Source: Camelus bactrianus
Lineage: Eukaryota; Chordata; Mammalia; Artiodactyla; Camelidae
NCBI RefSeq assembly: GCF_048773025.1
Contig: NC_133545.1
Span: 79,012,001-79,076,000, forward strand
DNA length: 64,000 nt
Reading direction: 5' to 3'
Position 1 is the first letter of the stretch. Each line of letters begins with the position of its first letter. The translations under genes and the position numbers were made by a program. The notes beneath the pieces were generated by a model. That model saw only the letters and a list, made by a program, of their open reading frames with translations. It had not been told where the DNA came from and ran no database searches. Positions 24,634 to 36,919 of the stretch are shown one piece after another.

Positions 24634-25739
24634 GTAGGCTGGGTTTCTCGTCACCCTATTTGACAGATTGAAAAACTGAGTCACCCGGGATCAGATGACT
24701 TGCCCGGGGCTCACTGTGGACCCGCGAACGGAGGCCTGAGCCTAGCGTCCTGTTCTGTTTGTTAAGCCCTCGCAGTCCTCAGGGGAGGAGGAGGGGCTAG
24801 GTAGGCTGTGTTTATAAAGGATACAAAAGTGAAGTTGCAGATTGCGGAGCCCCTTTCATCCAGGGCTTGAGCTGGGGGTTAGGGGATGGATGTAGGTAGC
24901 GAGGTCTCCATCCCTTCTCCCTGCGGACCCCGAAGTGTCCTCGGTGGGGTCCAGCCCGGTGCTGGCCCCGTGGGCCCTCCAGAGTGACCAAGAACGCTGA
25001 CGGGGTGATGCGTGAATTATACAGACGAGGTGGGTTACTGGCCTCTTTATTCATCGAGAAAAACTGTTCAAAACAAAATTTAAAAATTAAAGCACAAGTC
25101 ACGAACGTTCTGGCTGTGGTTTCAGTTCACTGCTTTTGCCTGCTCATGGGTATGTGGCCATAATTTGAAATCTCAATAGCCTGGTTAGTTTTGATTTAGG
25201 ATTAGAAAGAGATCTCCCTCCTCCCTTAGGTCAAACATGAGTTAACATTGTGGAACTTTTCTTATCATTCTCTTAATATGCCAATTGTTCACCATGTCAT
25301 TTGTCTTCTGTTTCACAGATGGAATCACTGAATTCATCACTTGACTCAGTAATAATAGTTTGGATAAGTTTAGCAAGGTAATAAAGTAACAGGTCGAATC
25401 TCTCAAATACACCGGAATTACTTTAGTTTGTTTCTCAGAATTCTTTGTTGAGAAGGGTTGTGAAAGAGAATTTCCATCTACATACTGTCTACCTATACAT
25501 CCTCACAAAACAAAACAACTTATGGTACCATTGCTTTATTTATGTGCTTAATAAGTTGGGGCATAATTTCATGCTCATAAAGTGAAAATATGTGCTGTAC
25601 AAGATATGAATCCTTATATAATATTTTATATTGTCATGAAGAATTCATTCTCTTTGAATCTTGCTGTCTCAAGCATTGACCTTTTAAGACCTCATTATTG
25701 CATAAAATGGCACTAAAGAAATGAAATTAAAGCCAGTTC

Positions 25740-26310
25740 AGGGGACTTTTCCTTGCTTATGTTCACAGAGGATGGTTATTATCATTTGAATTTATTCTTT
25801 GGACAGATTTATCTGATGAATGCCTCATCTGTGCCATGCTTTGTTTTGGGTGTTGGGGATCAAATACTGGAAAATTCAGATAAGGTTCCCTCCCTCAAAG
25901 ACCTTCCATTTTGGTGGAGATACTATAAATATGTAAAATAAAAATGACAGTTTTAGATAATGATAAATGCTAGAAAAAATATTAGAGGGCAAAGGGCTGG
26001 AGTGTGACTAGGATTTGGGGGAAATAGATATAGGTGATCAAGGAAGATTTCCTTGAGGAAGTTTGGATGAGACCTGAATATTTAGAATGAGTCAGCCGTG
26101 GGAAGATCTGCTGGAAGTTTCCAAGCAGAAGTAACGACGCAAAGGAACTAAAGGAGAAATGAGCTTGGCATGTTCCGTGGATAAAACAGAAGCTGAGTGA
26201 ACATAGGGGAGAGTGAGGTTGGGGGGACAGTGGGAGGAGATTACCCTGGAGAAGCAGGCAGGAGGTGGGACCATCTGAACCCATGTAGGAATTACAGACA
26301 GGCAAAGGAA
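25740..26310 (-). mobile_element. L2 remnant, inverted
   Basis: TGTGCCATGCTTTGTTTTGG, GTGTTGGGGATCAAATACTG and CAAGGAAGATTTCCTTGAGG match the inverse of the L2 3' region. Ancient and diverged. Confidence 0.65.
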
Positions 26311-26699
26311 ATAGGATTTATATATTGTCAAAACTCTCTTCCTTTTTTTTTTCTTGACATTCATAGATGCTAATCAGCTCTCTGCTTTATATTAGTTATG
26401 AAATCATTGTAGTAAATCTTTTTTTTTAACCAGTGATCCTCCTTCTCAATGGAAACATATCTTCTTCCCTCCAGCACTGTGTTCCATGCAGTTTGTTTCC
26501 TGTTCACTATGTGCAGGACTCTTGAGCTTATCTAAGCTCATCTTCCTCTCCCTGCTTTTTTCCTTCCTACTCTCAACCTTGAGTCCTGTCCAGTATTTAT
26601 GTGCAGGCCATCAGCCCCTGCTCTTCTCCAAGCAGAGTCTTTGGAAGCTGCATTTCAAGTGGATTCCTGTTTTCCATTAGAAGTTTTATTACTGACCAG

Positions 26700-26890
26700 A
26701 GACTTCGTGTCTGCCTTTATTTAGTGCCTGCCTGCACCATGTGTGTTGTATACACTCTGTTCCTTCTAACCCGTTGCAAAGGTAGATGTTAACCCTTCCT
26801 GATGGAAGAGGAAACTTCCACTTAAGGCCACCCAGCTGGTCCTGAGGGAGCCCAGCTTTGAACACTCCAGTTAGCCTGCCCCCAAAGCCT
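26700..26890 (-). mobile_element. MIR remnant, inverted
   Basis: GGTAGATGTTAACCCTTCCT and GGCCACCCAGCTGGTCCTGA resemble MIR in reverse. Diverged. Confidence 0.5.
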
Positions 26891-28009
26891 AAACACCTCA
26901 CTGCCTGGGTACACGACAACAACTACAAATCTCTATTGTGTGAAATTAATATTTTATGAAATAGCATTTTAGATTCGATTCTCTTAGTTTAACGGTGAGA
27001 CTGGAGGCCTGTAGATATTCATTGCTTTTCAAGACATAACTGGCACCAAATTCTCACCCCACTAAATATCAGCCTAGTGTTTTTACTGCTATACTTGCCA
27101 CATGACAATTCCATCATAAGGGGCTTCTGTGTATATAAAAATACAGTATCTCAACATCTTGAAGTTACTGACCATAAACTCATACAAGGTAATTTATAGT
27201 CCCTAAATTCATGATGTTTTGAAACTCATAGAAGGTAATTTTAAAAAGGTAAAACAGTGCTACTTCTTGGGCGAAAATAACCCTTGCTTTATTTTACTTC
27301 TCTTTCAGCGGTGAGCAGGTATAAACTTTCTGAATGTATCTTGATTTTCTTAGTAAAAAGTGGTTTCAAAATGAGTTTAAAATTTAAGTTTTAGTTTCAT
27401 AAATCTTTGTAAGGGAGTTTAAAATTTATTTTTTTCCCAGCTAAACCCAGCTTTACACGATGCTGGCACATAGTTTCTGTTGGCACATGGAGTTTCTTCC
27501 TATAATTGAGGAAGCCATTGGGTCATCTCAGGAATACAACTTCTCTTAGGAATGTATTGATTTTAATGAGTAAAAATCAGTTGGTAAATTATATGGTTGA
27601 AAATGGTTTACTGCGTTCATGCAATTTAAGAATACCCATTCTTAATTTCTAAGGTTCGCTTATGTTATTATGATTGGGATATGGTTGATGAATAATGGCA
27701 AATTAACAAATAGTTAAATTTACTTTCTGGTGGCTTTTTGACTCTCCTATGACTTTATGGAGGTGGTCTTTTCTACTAGTCAAATTAGAATAATGTTCAT
27801 GGAATTAGTAGCACCGTCTTTCTTAAATGTTGGAAGATATTTAAATTTAAGCAAAAGGTTGCTTTTGCTCTTCACACCATCTACTGGGTATTTTGACTGG
27901 GTATCTCTATCCTTTAAGATTATTTATGCAACTGACACCCACTTTCTGAAGACCCAGGCTGTTATGATTTGGTCTCAAATAGTTGCGCTGTCCTTCCGCT
28001 GTGAACCCA

Positions 28010-28310
28010 GTGCCTGAAACTGGACTTCTGGCCTTTCCAGCTTAACTGTTACTGCTTGTGCTCTGCCTGCAACCTGGAATGCCTTCTAGATGGACAAATC
28101 CAGCCAAAATTCTACCTGTCCCTCTGTATCCATCTGGGCTGCTTTCTTAATGAGCTATTTTTTGTGTCTCTTTAATGGAAGGCTTCTCTCTCGGTAGTCT
28201 TTCTCTGTGATGCAGTTTATCAATCTTGATATCATTGGTAAAGCACTGTTTTGTACCTGAGTGTTCAAATATATGTTGACTTGGGCGTAAAAGAGACTTT
28301 AACAACTTGT
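28010..28310 (+). mobile_element. L2 remnant
   Basis: TTGTGCTCTGCCTGCAACCT GGAATGCCTT and TTCTCTGTGATGCAG follow the L2 3' region in sense. Ancient. Confidence 0.5.
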
Positions 28311-28599
28311 GTTATACATACAAAGTCTTCTGTAGATTGTCGAACCCTTTAGTTTAGCTCTTTGGATTAATGGAGTGTTTATTACCTCATCTTTGCAAGA
28401 AGCATTGTTACGCTTTTCTTGGCTTGGATTCAACAGAACCTCTTTCCTGTTTCAGTTAAGGGTCTGCCTTCTACAATTACCAAGGGGTCTCTTGAGAGGC
28501 GCCCAAGTCTTTGGGTAGTAAATATTGAAGGTGCACTGCCGCAAATAAAAATCAGTGTTCTCTGCATTTATGGTTTCAGGGAAAAAATACTAGCAGTTG

Positions 28600-28700
28600 C
28601 ACTTTTTAATAGTGAAGGTGAGAAAACTGAGGCCCAGAGGACTAGCCAGGGACCCTGCAGTGCTGGGCTAAGGAGCCCAGTCAGCACTCCTGGTTCACGG
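28600..28700 (-). mobile_element. MIR fragment, inverted
   Basis: GGTGAGAAAACTGAGGCCCA is the conserved MIR core in reverse. It lies inside the longest open frame of the window (28419-28955), which argues that the frame is chance. Confidence 0.5.
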
Positions 28701-29384
28701 CAGTGGGGGCTTGTGCCCCCACTGTCCTACATCAGATCTCCTGGTGGCCTCTTAAAGAGTATCAGCACAGCTGAGGCCTTTCTGGATTGTTTCACTTGCT
28801 TTGCTAGTGAATTGACCTGGATCTGGAAGATACCTCTTGTTATGACTCAAGGTCAAAGTAGGACCTCTTACCAAGGATCCCTGACTGAGCTGTTTAAACC
28901 TATGGGTTCTTCCTGGGTAAGCACTGGCTGGTGTCGGGTTTGGTACGCTCTTTAGTTTAAAACTTCTCTCTTCTACTTACCCTCTCATCACAGTTTTCCA
29001 AAAAATACCATGAGCCTGGTGGGCATCCTCTGTATTAAGCTTGGAGTTTGGAGGAATTTGGTTGAGTGCCTTCTAAGTTGTAGTGAGCACAGGTTTCCAT
29101 GACCCACCTTTTCTGGGATGGGATACTTTTCAGATACTGTGTGTTGTTGCTCACTAGAGCATGTTCTTGTTTGCTTTTTGTTTCAGGAAAATAGATTCTC
29201 ATAATTCTTTCTTTAATTAATTAATCATTTGCTGAATTAATGATGTAGAGCCAGGGAAGTTTCAAGTCCACTTTCGTATTTGTAAGGTATGTCCAGTTCT
29301 TCTAAGGTAACACGTGGAGCTCTGGAGAAATTCACAGTTTTTCCAGCTGAGGTGGGAGCACCAGCCAGGACTTGCTTTTGTTAT

Positions 29385-29815
29385 TATTGATAATAAGTGA
29401 CACTTAGAGGGGCTTCTTCCCTGTCAGCTGCTGTTTTAAATGTTTACATCAGGATCTCTCATCCTCAGCACTGTTGACACTTAGGGTTGGTGGGGGCTGT
29501 CCTGTGCGTTGTTGGGTGTTTAAAAGACGCCAGGGACGCCTCCCCTCGTTGTGAGAACCAAAAATGTCTCCAGACATTGACAGATGTCCTGAGGGGAGTC
29601 GTGGGTGGGATCCTTCCCCTCCACAGGCTGGACACCTTGAGAGCCACTGCTTTATATAAACGAATTTATTCCTCACGACACGTGGGTCATATTATTGCCT
29701 TCATTTTACAGAATGAGAAGCTGCGGCATGGAGAGGTTAAGTAACTTGTCTGAGGTTACATGACCAGCAAGCAGTCATACTGGATGTGAAACCAGGCAGT
29801 GCTCTTTGTGAACAC
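29385..29815 (-). mobile_element. MIR, inverted, split by MER20
   Basis: The outer parts (29385-29449 and 29658-29815) join into one MIR in reverse: AGCTGCTGTTTTAAATG on the left; CATTTTACAGAATGAGAAGC and GAGGTTAAGTAACTTGTCTG on the right. Confidence 0.75.
29450..29649 (-). mobile_element. MER20 (hAT-Charlie MITE) inserted in MIR
   Basis: About 200 bp, full length, with landmarks CTCAGCACTGTTGACACTTA and AATGTCTCCAGACATTGACA. Flanked by GTTTACAT (29442-29449) and CTTTATAT (29650-29657), a decayed 8-bp target duplication as expected for hAT elements. Confidence 0.85.
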
Positions 29816-30503
29816 TGGCCCGGTGCAGCCAGCTCAGACCCGGCACCAACTGTTAGGGAGCCAAAGACCCCTGTAAACCAGAGACAGAACAGGTGCCAGC
29901 GGGACCAGGCAGGGCCATAAGTGAGGTGGCTGAGTGAATATTGCCAGAATTGCCTGTTTTTCAAGAGAAGCTAGAAATCTGGATTTTACTTGTGTGAAAA
30001 ATTCTTATCTTTCAGTATTGGCATTCAATTCAGTGTTTACAGAACATCCTTCAGCCAAACAGCGTCACCTACAGATGGACAGGGTTTGGCCCCAGGCTCT
30101 CAGTTTTCAGTCTTTTTTGTGTAAACTTGGCAGCATCGTGACATTATAGAGAACTGTATATTCATTTGATGAGGGGAAATGAGGAGGGCAAATGTTTCCC
30201 TTCTTGGAAGGCTCTGGAAATGAGGATGGGTGGGCTTCTAAACAAAAGTTGTGGTCTTGCTTTGTTTTAAGCCAAAAAGTGCAAGAATTAAAGCTGGCCA
30301 CCCATCACACTTTGAAATGGCAATGCTCTGCTGCTCGGTGCAGACTCAGTTGGAAATTACCTTCAGCAGCATTGTTCATAACTGTTTCTTTCATGACCTC
30401 TGCTTGACGAGGTGTTAAATCCATATCTTATATGACATTGAGAAAACATAAATTGTAGAATTCAATGACTGTATCTTGGAGAAGCAAACCACAGCCATAC
30501 CTC

Positions 30504-31256
30504 CCCTTTTTTATTTTAATTAAAGTATAGTTGATTTACAATGTGTTAGTTTCTGGTGTACAGCATAGTTATTTAGTCATATATATAGATTCTTTATCAG
30601 ATTCTTTTTCATTATAGGTTATTACAAGCTATTAAATATAGTTCCCTGTGCTGTATACTTAGGACCTCGTTGTTTGTCTGTTTTGTATATAGGAATTTGT
30701 ATCCGCTAATCCTGAACTCCTAATTTATCCTACCTCCTTTCCCCTTTGGAAACCATAAGTTTGTTTTCTGTGTCTGTGAGTCTGTGTCTGTTTTGTAAAT
30801 AAGTTCATTTGTGTATTTTTAAGATTCCACCTGTAAATGATATAACATTTGTCTTTCTCTGTCTGACTTACTTCACTTACTATGATCATCTCTAGGTCCA
30901 TCCATGTTGCTGCAAATGGCGTTATTTTATTATTTTTTATGGCTGAGTAATATTCCATTATGTATATATACCACATCTTCTTTATCCAGTCATTTGTCGA
31001 TGGGCATTTAGGTTGCTTCCTTACCTTGGCTATTGCATATAGTGCTGCTATGAACATTAGAGTGCACGTATCTTTTTGAATTAAGGTTCCCTCTGGATAT
31101 ATGCCCAGGAGTGGGATTGCTGGGTCATATGATAGCTCCGTTTTCAGTGTTTAGGGAATCTCCATACTGTTTTTATAATGGCTGCACCAAACTACATTCC
31201 CAGCAACAGTGTAGGAGGGTTCCCTTTTCTCCACACCCTGTCTAGCATTTGACATT
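30504..31256 (-). mobile_element. Young 5'-truncated artiodactyl L1, inverted
   Basis: Begins with a T run (poly(A) in reverse) and reads L1 3' end on the minus strand. A 110-codon frame (31057-30725) carries the ORF2 C-terminus, including WYIYIMEYYSAIKNNKITPF. CATACCTC at 30496-30503 and 31257-31264 is a likely target duplication. Confidence 0.9.
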
Positions 31257-33219
31257 CATACCTCACTTTTGACAGCCAGCAGCTGAGTCCAGTTTAACTC
31301 TGTAGGGAAAGACCAGACTCTCTGCCTGTGTTTTAGCAGCAGGTGGACTTCTGCCGGCCTTTGCGGTGTTTTCCTTATGCTCAGGACCCTTGCTTCTTTA
31401 ATTGAGCTTGTGAGCCATTGTGCCGCTGCTCTGGGTGTTGAAAGCGACCTCCTGCTCTCATGCTGACTTTTCATGGCCCTTGGGCTCTGTCCGTCCTTGT
31501 GTGTCAGTGTATGGGAGATTACTTGTAACTTGTGCCTGTTGGAAGGTACTCCTGGGCAAACTTGTAAATGACATTCCCTTTTATTCACTTGCTCTAGTTT
31601 GTGAAATAGGAAGCTGGCCTTGGGTAACTCCAGGGACCATTCATGTTATGTCTTCCCCAGTGCTGCTATTAGTGTGCCACCTCTTCCAGCTGTAGAGCCA
31701 CTCCAGGGGCAGTGAGTAAAGGATGGCTCTGTCACCTAGGGTGACACTTGCAGGAACCCTTATCCTTTCAGAGACTCTTGCGTTGAATGAAAAGAAACTT
31801 ATTTTGCCTCCAATATCCACCTGGGCTTTGCTGTCTCCTCATCAGCTAGCGACTTGGAAATTTAACTTCTGTTTTCTCTGCATGGAGAAAGATAGGTCTG
31901 GGGAGGCCTGTGAAGGTTGTGTGATGAACACATTCTTAATTCTAGTCTTTGCAATGGAGAAGGATAGTTACTGAAACAAGTGTACACTTGTAGCCACCTT
32001 CCTATGATTCCTAGGAGAGCAGTGAGCTCACTGCCTTGAGATGTTATTGATTTCCAGACCTAGATCAATAAGATCATCAGTTCCATCCTGAGAATTGAAA
32101 GCATTTGTTTGAAAATTGCTTGCAGTACGTACTGAAGAAGCAGCATTACGTAGTGCAGAGATGTCCTCATATGCAGTGGAATGTATTTCAAGTTTCTTAC
32201 TTGAGGGAATTTTATCTGTTTAGATAGTAATATGACTGTTGATTCCATCATTGCTAAAGCTGGCAACACATCTCTAAGAGGAAGCTTTAAATATTCATGA
32301 GAATGTATGCACCAAAGAGCACCATAGTTCCTCTAAATTACTGTCTGCTGATGGTTGGCTAGTTGACAGTAATAATGAGGTCAAAATTGGGAGAAATAGT
32401 GGTAACTCCATAATAACCATTAGGTATTTTGTAACTGATCTCTTGTGATTTTTTTTAGGAAAGTTCAAAGCAGATTTAGTTCTATGGGAACAAGAAAATC
32501 TTCTGGAAAATGATGGGCAGTCAGCAACCAAAAAAATCAGTAGTCTTTTAAACTTGTGGAAATGACTTTGACTCATGAAGGAAAATGGAGTTACGTGTAG
32601 CGTCTACGATTAGGAAGATTAAGACAAAGGAGTTTCTAGGTAGGGTGTGGAGGAAGTCTTTGGGTGTAGGAGTTAGAACTGAAGCTCAGAAAGGGGAAGA
32701 AGCTGCAAAGTCCATTTGAGCACCGGGAGAAAGCTACTAGGAGGAGAGTCAGGTTGGAGAGGGACAGTAGAAGCTGGAGGAAGGTAGCTGTAACGACTCT
32801 GTTGTTCCAGTTATTCTGGGCCACCTGATAGCAGCTTCCAAAAAAGATGAAAGACAAATAAAAGAATATTCTTGTTTGTCAGAGGCCATGTTGAGACGGA
32901 CTTTGAAGAAGTGATGTGATGTAGCTACAGCATACCAGCCATCTGACTCAGCCAATGCTGATGACATAACTGGCTACCAAGTTGTTGACCCTTGCAGGGT
33001 GGTGACCTAACAATGTGTACTGCCCAGCGTGACTTTGGCCACTCGAGGCATGCTGTCATTTTGCCAACCTGTGATCTGTGGGAGAACAAATATACATTGT
33101 CAGATGTCCTTCCTCCATGCAGCTAGCCCAGCCTCCCCTGGACCAAGCGTCATCCCAGTGGCATGGTTATTGTCAGGAGTACACACTTGATTTCCTTCCC
33201 TTCTCTTCAGTCACCCCCT

Positions 33220-33365
33220 TGTCTTATTAGTACATCTGCCTCCTTGACTGGTTGGAAGTTCTGCTGAGAGCAGGGGAATTCCTGCATTACCTTTTGAATC
33301 CTTTTAAATGCTTGGAGTTTTACATTTTGTAGGTGTTCAATGCATATTAATTAATAAAATGGAAC
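33220..33365 (+). mobile_element. L2 3' end fragment
   Basis: TGAGAGCAGGGGAATTCCTG followed by GTAGGTGTTCAATGCATATT resembles the L2 3' tail. Confidence 0.5.
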
Positions 33366-33499
33366 TCTTAGTGAATGTTAATAAGGCCCACCTCATAATT
33401 ATTTTCTGTTCTACGAATAAATGCCCTTTTTTTTTCATCTTTTATGGAGAGAAGGGAGAGCATTCTAACTTCTCTTCCATCGCATGGCTGTAACTTCCA

Positions 33500-34126
33500 T
33501 CTATATGCTGTTAACTCCCACATTTCTTTTTCTAGCTCAGACCTCTCCCCTGAACTCCTGACTCCTATCCAGCCACTTACTTTATCTCTACTTGGATGTT
33601 GAAAAGCCTCTCCTACTTGATGTGTCATACTGAACCGGTGTTCCCCCTCAGCGTCGTCCCTCCTCTTGCTTCCCCGTGTCAGTAAGCAGCAGCTCCATCC
33701 TTCCATTTCCTCAGGCAGCTAGCCCTCCCTGTGTCCTGTGTCCCTGCCCAACCCATCTCCTGATGCTTTTGGCTCTGTATTTAGAATCAACCAGTTCTCA
33801 CCATCTCCGCTACCACCCTAGTCTGCTAGGTCAGTATATCCTCTCTGTCTTGACTGATTGCCGTAGTCCCCCACGTGGTCTTCTCACTCCAGCTTCTCTC
33901 AGCCAGAGGACCCCATAAAGCTTAAGCTGCATCATGCTTGTCACCAACTGAAAAGCTTCCGGCAAGGAGGGTATAGCTCAAGCAGTAGAGCGCCTGCTTA
34001 GCAAGCACGAGGTCCCTGGGTGTAATCCCTGGTACCTCCTCTAAATTAAAAAATAAATAGATAAAAAAAATTTTTAAAAACCTAATTACCTCCCCCCGCC
34101 AAAAAACAAAACAAAACAAAATATTA

Positions 34127-34159
<33 letters not shown>

Positions 34160-34625
34160 AAAGCTTCCGATGTCTTCCCATCTCATTCAGTCTTTCCAGC
34201 GGCCCGGAAGGTCCCACCAGACCCTGACAAGTTGTTGACTTCTCCGTTAGCATCTCCTGCCTCTCTGCCTTCTGTCCCTTGGCTGCTGCAAAGCTGAAAG
34301 CTGATGACCGGGCTGACCTCCTGCCTGGACAGCCCCACCCTCCTCAGAGCCTCGCCCTTACTCTTACCTCTGCCTGCAGGGTTCTTCCTTCTGATGCTGA
34401 CATGGCATTTCTTCCTTATCTCCACCTTTCTTCTTTACTCCACCTTTACTTGGCCTCAATGAGGTCATCCTGACCAAGCAGTTTAAAATTACAGTGCTGC
34501 TTCGTTTGTCCTCTGTCCCCGGACTGTAGAAGGTAAGCTCCATGAGGGGAGGAAATTTTGTTTGGTTTTATTCATTGCCACAGCCCCAGTGCTCAGAGGA
34601 GAACCTACTTGTGAAGTAAATGTGG
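33500..34625 (+). mobile_element. L2 remnant, long, interrupted by a SINE
   Basis: From GCTCAGACCTCTCCCCTGAA through TCTCACCATCTCCGCTACCA to AAGGTAAGCTCCATGAGGGG follows the L2 3' region in order, with the camelid SINE between 33962 and 34158. Confidence 0.75.
33962..34158 (+). mobile_element. Camelid tRNA-derived SINE (vic-1-like) with CAA tail
   Basis: Box A-like TAGCTCAAGCAGTAGAGCG and box B-like GGTCCCTGGGTGTAATCCC, then an A-rich region and (CAA)n tail (34122-34158). AAAAGCTTCCG flanks it on both sides (33951-33961 and 34159-34169), a perfect 11-bp target duplication, so it is fairly young. Confidence 0.93.
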
Positions 34626-35089
34626 TAGATGTGGTATATCCTTGGCAAAATTGTTGGTTGTAATTCTTGCTGGACTGCCCTCTGTCACTTCATTCAAGCC
34701 TTGTGATGTCAACAACATCAAAATAATTATTAGGTATTTGATACTGGCTCAAAATTCAGACAGAATGACTCCTATCTGCAGTCACGAGCACTTTAGAAGT
34801 CTTCAATCTCCACTTGCATTTAGGTAATTTGATAGTTTTATTAGGAGCAGAATGAATTGGATGGCCAGAAATCTTATAAAGGTTTTCACTTGCTCTATCA
34901 TTGTGTCTCAATGAGAATTATTATATAAAAGTATGTGTGCAAAATCCATCTACATTCTATTTTATATTATGATCTGAGAGGTTTTCTAGGATAATTCCAG
35001 TTTCTTATACTGCTCTTAAAGGCAGCTCATACTTACAGTAAAGTTAATTTAATGATTTTTTGCGATGAAAACTGTCCTTTATTCTCTTT

Positions 35090-35215
35090 GATACATATTT
35101 ATATTATATACCTATATACATGCATACACACACTATGTATGCTTATGTATACTATATACATATTTTGTTTAAATATATTTCTCTGTATTGTGTATATATG
35201 TTTACATGTACTGGA
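35090..35215. repeat. TA/CA-rich simple sequence
   Basis: Irregular runs of TATA, CATA and CACA. Confidence 0.7.
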
Positions 35216-36119
35216 TGGGCGGATGGTTGATAGATAAACAGAGCAACTCTATCCCCAAACATCCTTATGTTCTTTTTTTTTTTCTGAACTAATCGGGGGT
35301 TAAGTTGTGTACCTCCTGACTGACCGTTCAGTACCTCATCATGCATCTCCTAAGAATAAAGACATTCTCCAACATGACCAGAATACTAAACTGTAATCAA
35401 TTTTCCAGTTGTCTTTTGTGGCTGTATCTTTGGGGTTTTGTTTTTGTTTTTGTTTGAATTCAGGACTCAGTCTAAGCTTGTGCATTGCATGTGATGCCTG
35501 TGGCTCTTTATGCTTTTTTAAGTCTTCACATCACTTTCCTACCTTTTGTTCTTGTTTTGTTTTTCACCACATTGACTTCTCTCAAGATTCCAGGGTAGCT
35601 GTCTTGTAGAATGTTCCACAACTGCGTTTGACTGTTTCCTTAAGACTGAATTCAGGTTAAACATTTTTGGCACTGGTATGTCGTAACACGTACTCCTGAC
35701 TGTATCATAGTATCAGCTTGTTCTCCTATTGGTAATACTATTTGATTACTTGGTATGGGTGGTGACTGCCAGATCTCTCTGTTACTGCCAGTGAAATTAT
35801 TAAATAATCTGAAGGGTAACACGTTGAGACTGTGAACATCCCCTTTAATAATTTTTAGCATCCATCAATTTGCCAGAATCAATTACTCCAACTGGGGGTT
35901 TCAAACTGTTGATTTTTCTAACTTCATTATTCCTTCTACATTTTTTATCTAACTTTTTTTTTCTATAAAGGAAAACTCCTACCTTATCTCCCTTTTTTTT
36001 ACAGTATTACCATGGGCTCATGGAACTTAATAATTTTTCCAACATAAATTCCAATATTACAGTCATTATTTATTTTTATGTTCAAGTTGTTCCAAACTGA
36101 CCGATGAGAACCCCTCATG

Positions 36120-36860
36120 ACAGCCTACACAATTTTTTTTTAATGATTATGGCTTTTTGTGCCTTCTTTTAAGAACTCTTAGCCTACAAAAAGGTTTTTA
36201 AAATATTCTGCTGCACATTCTTATAACAGCTTTATACTTTTAGTTCTTATGTTTAGGTCTGTGATCCATTTTGAATAATTGTTTGCATGGTGTGAATTAG
36301 GGTTTGAGGTTGATTTTTGTTTTTCTTTTCTCTTGTGATATCTAGTTGTCCCAGCGTCATTCTTTATTTTCCGTTTGGATTGTTTGGACATCTTTGTCCA
36401 AAGTCAAATGATCATATAAGGGCAGATCTGTTTCTAGGCTCTCCTTATGTTCCATTGATCTCTGTTTGTTGATCCTTATGCTGGTGCACACTGTCTTTAA
36501 GTAGTGGGTCTTCCAGTTTATGTTCATTTTCAAGATTACTTGAGTTATCCTTATTCCTTTGGCATTTCCATATACAAGCTTGATGAGGTTATGATTGGGA
36601 TTGAGTTGAATCTATAGATCAGTTTGGGGAGACTTGAACTCTTAACAATGTGGATTTTTTCCAGTCCATAAACATTGTAATCTCTATTTATTTTTATCTT
36701 CTTTGATTTCTCTCAGCAATGTCTTACCGTTTTCGGTGGTGGGACCTTGCATATATTTTATTTGCTTAGTGTTTTATGTTTTTGATGCGATTTTAGATGC
36801 ATTCCTACTGTCTCTTGGTTACTTTCTACTCCCAACTGCACAAAATGAAGGGCTGGTAAA
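36120..36860 (-). mobile_element. L1M remnant, inverted
   Basis: Reads L1 ORF2 in reverse (GTGATCCATTTTGAATAATT, TTCCATTGATCTCTGTTTGT, GAGTTGAATCTATAGATCAG). Followed by a 29-base T run. Confidence 0.8.
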
Positions 36861-36884
36861 TGGGTGAATCACAACTCCTAAATG

Positions 36885-36887
<3 letters not shown>

Positions 36888-36916
<29 letters not shown>
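36888..36916 (+). repeat. Poly(T) run, 29 bases
   Basis: Uninterrupted T. It may be the reversed poly(A) of a lost or short retroelement. Confidence 0.97.

Positions 36917-36919
<3 letters not shown>

Larger units (their letters stand above)
24170..24650 (+). promoter_or_regulatory. STARD3NL: CpG island promoter of STARD3NL
   Basis: CG dinucleotides are dense here and scarce elsewhere in the window. A CCAAT box (ACCAATCG, CCAAT at 24344-24348) is followed by a GC/KLF-type box GGGGGCGTG (24364-24372), then by a perfect inverted repeat of two CRE-like cores at 24421-24442. There is no TATA box, as is usual for a housekeeping CpG promoter. STARD3NL is the only gene recognised downstream; an antisense transcript from the same island cannot be excluded. 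Confidence 0.75.

Noticed and set aside
28419-28955. Longest open frame in the window (178 codons, plus strand)
   Set aside because: No recognised domain, composition like its surroundings, and it runs through an inverted MIR core. Judged chance.
33966-34045. tRNA gene
   Set aside because: Box A and box B are present but the fold is not tRNA-like, and an A/CAA tail with target duplications shows a SINE.
34642-34827. Signal-peptide-like frame MAKLLVVILAGLPSVTS in intron 1
   Set aside because: Only 61 codons, no donor or acceptor context, and it lies just after an L2 tail. Likely chance.
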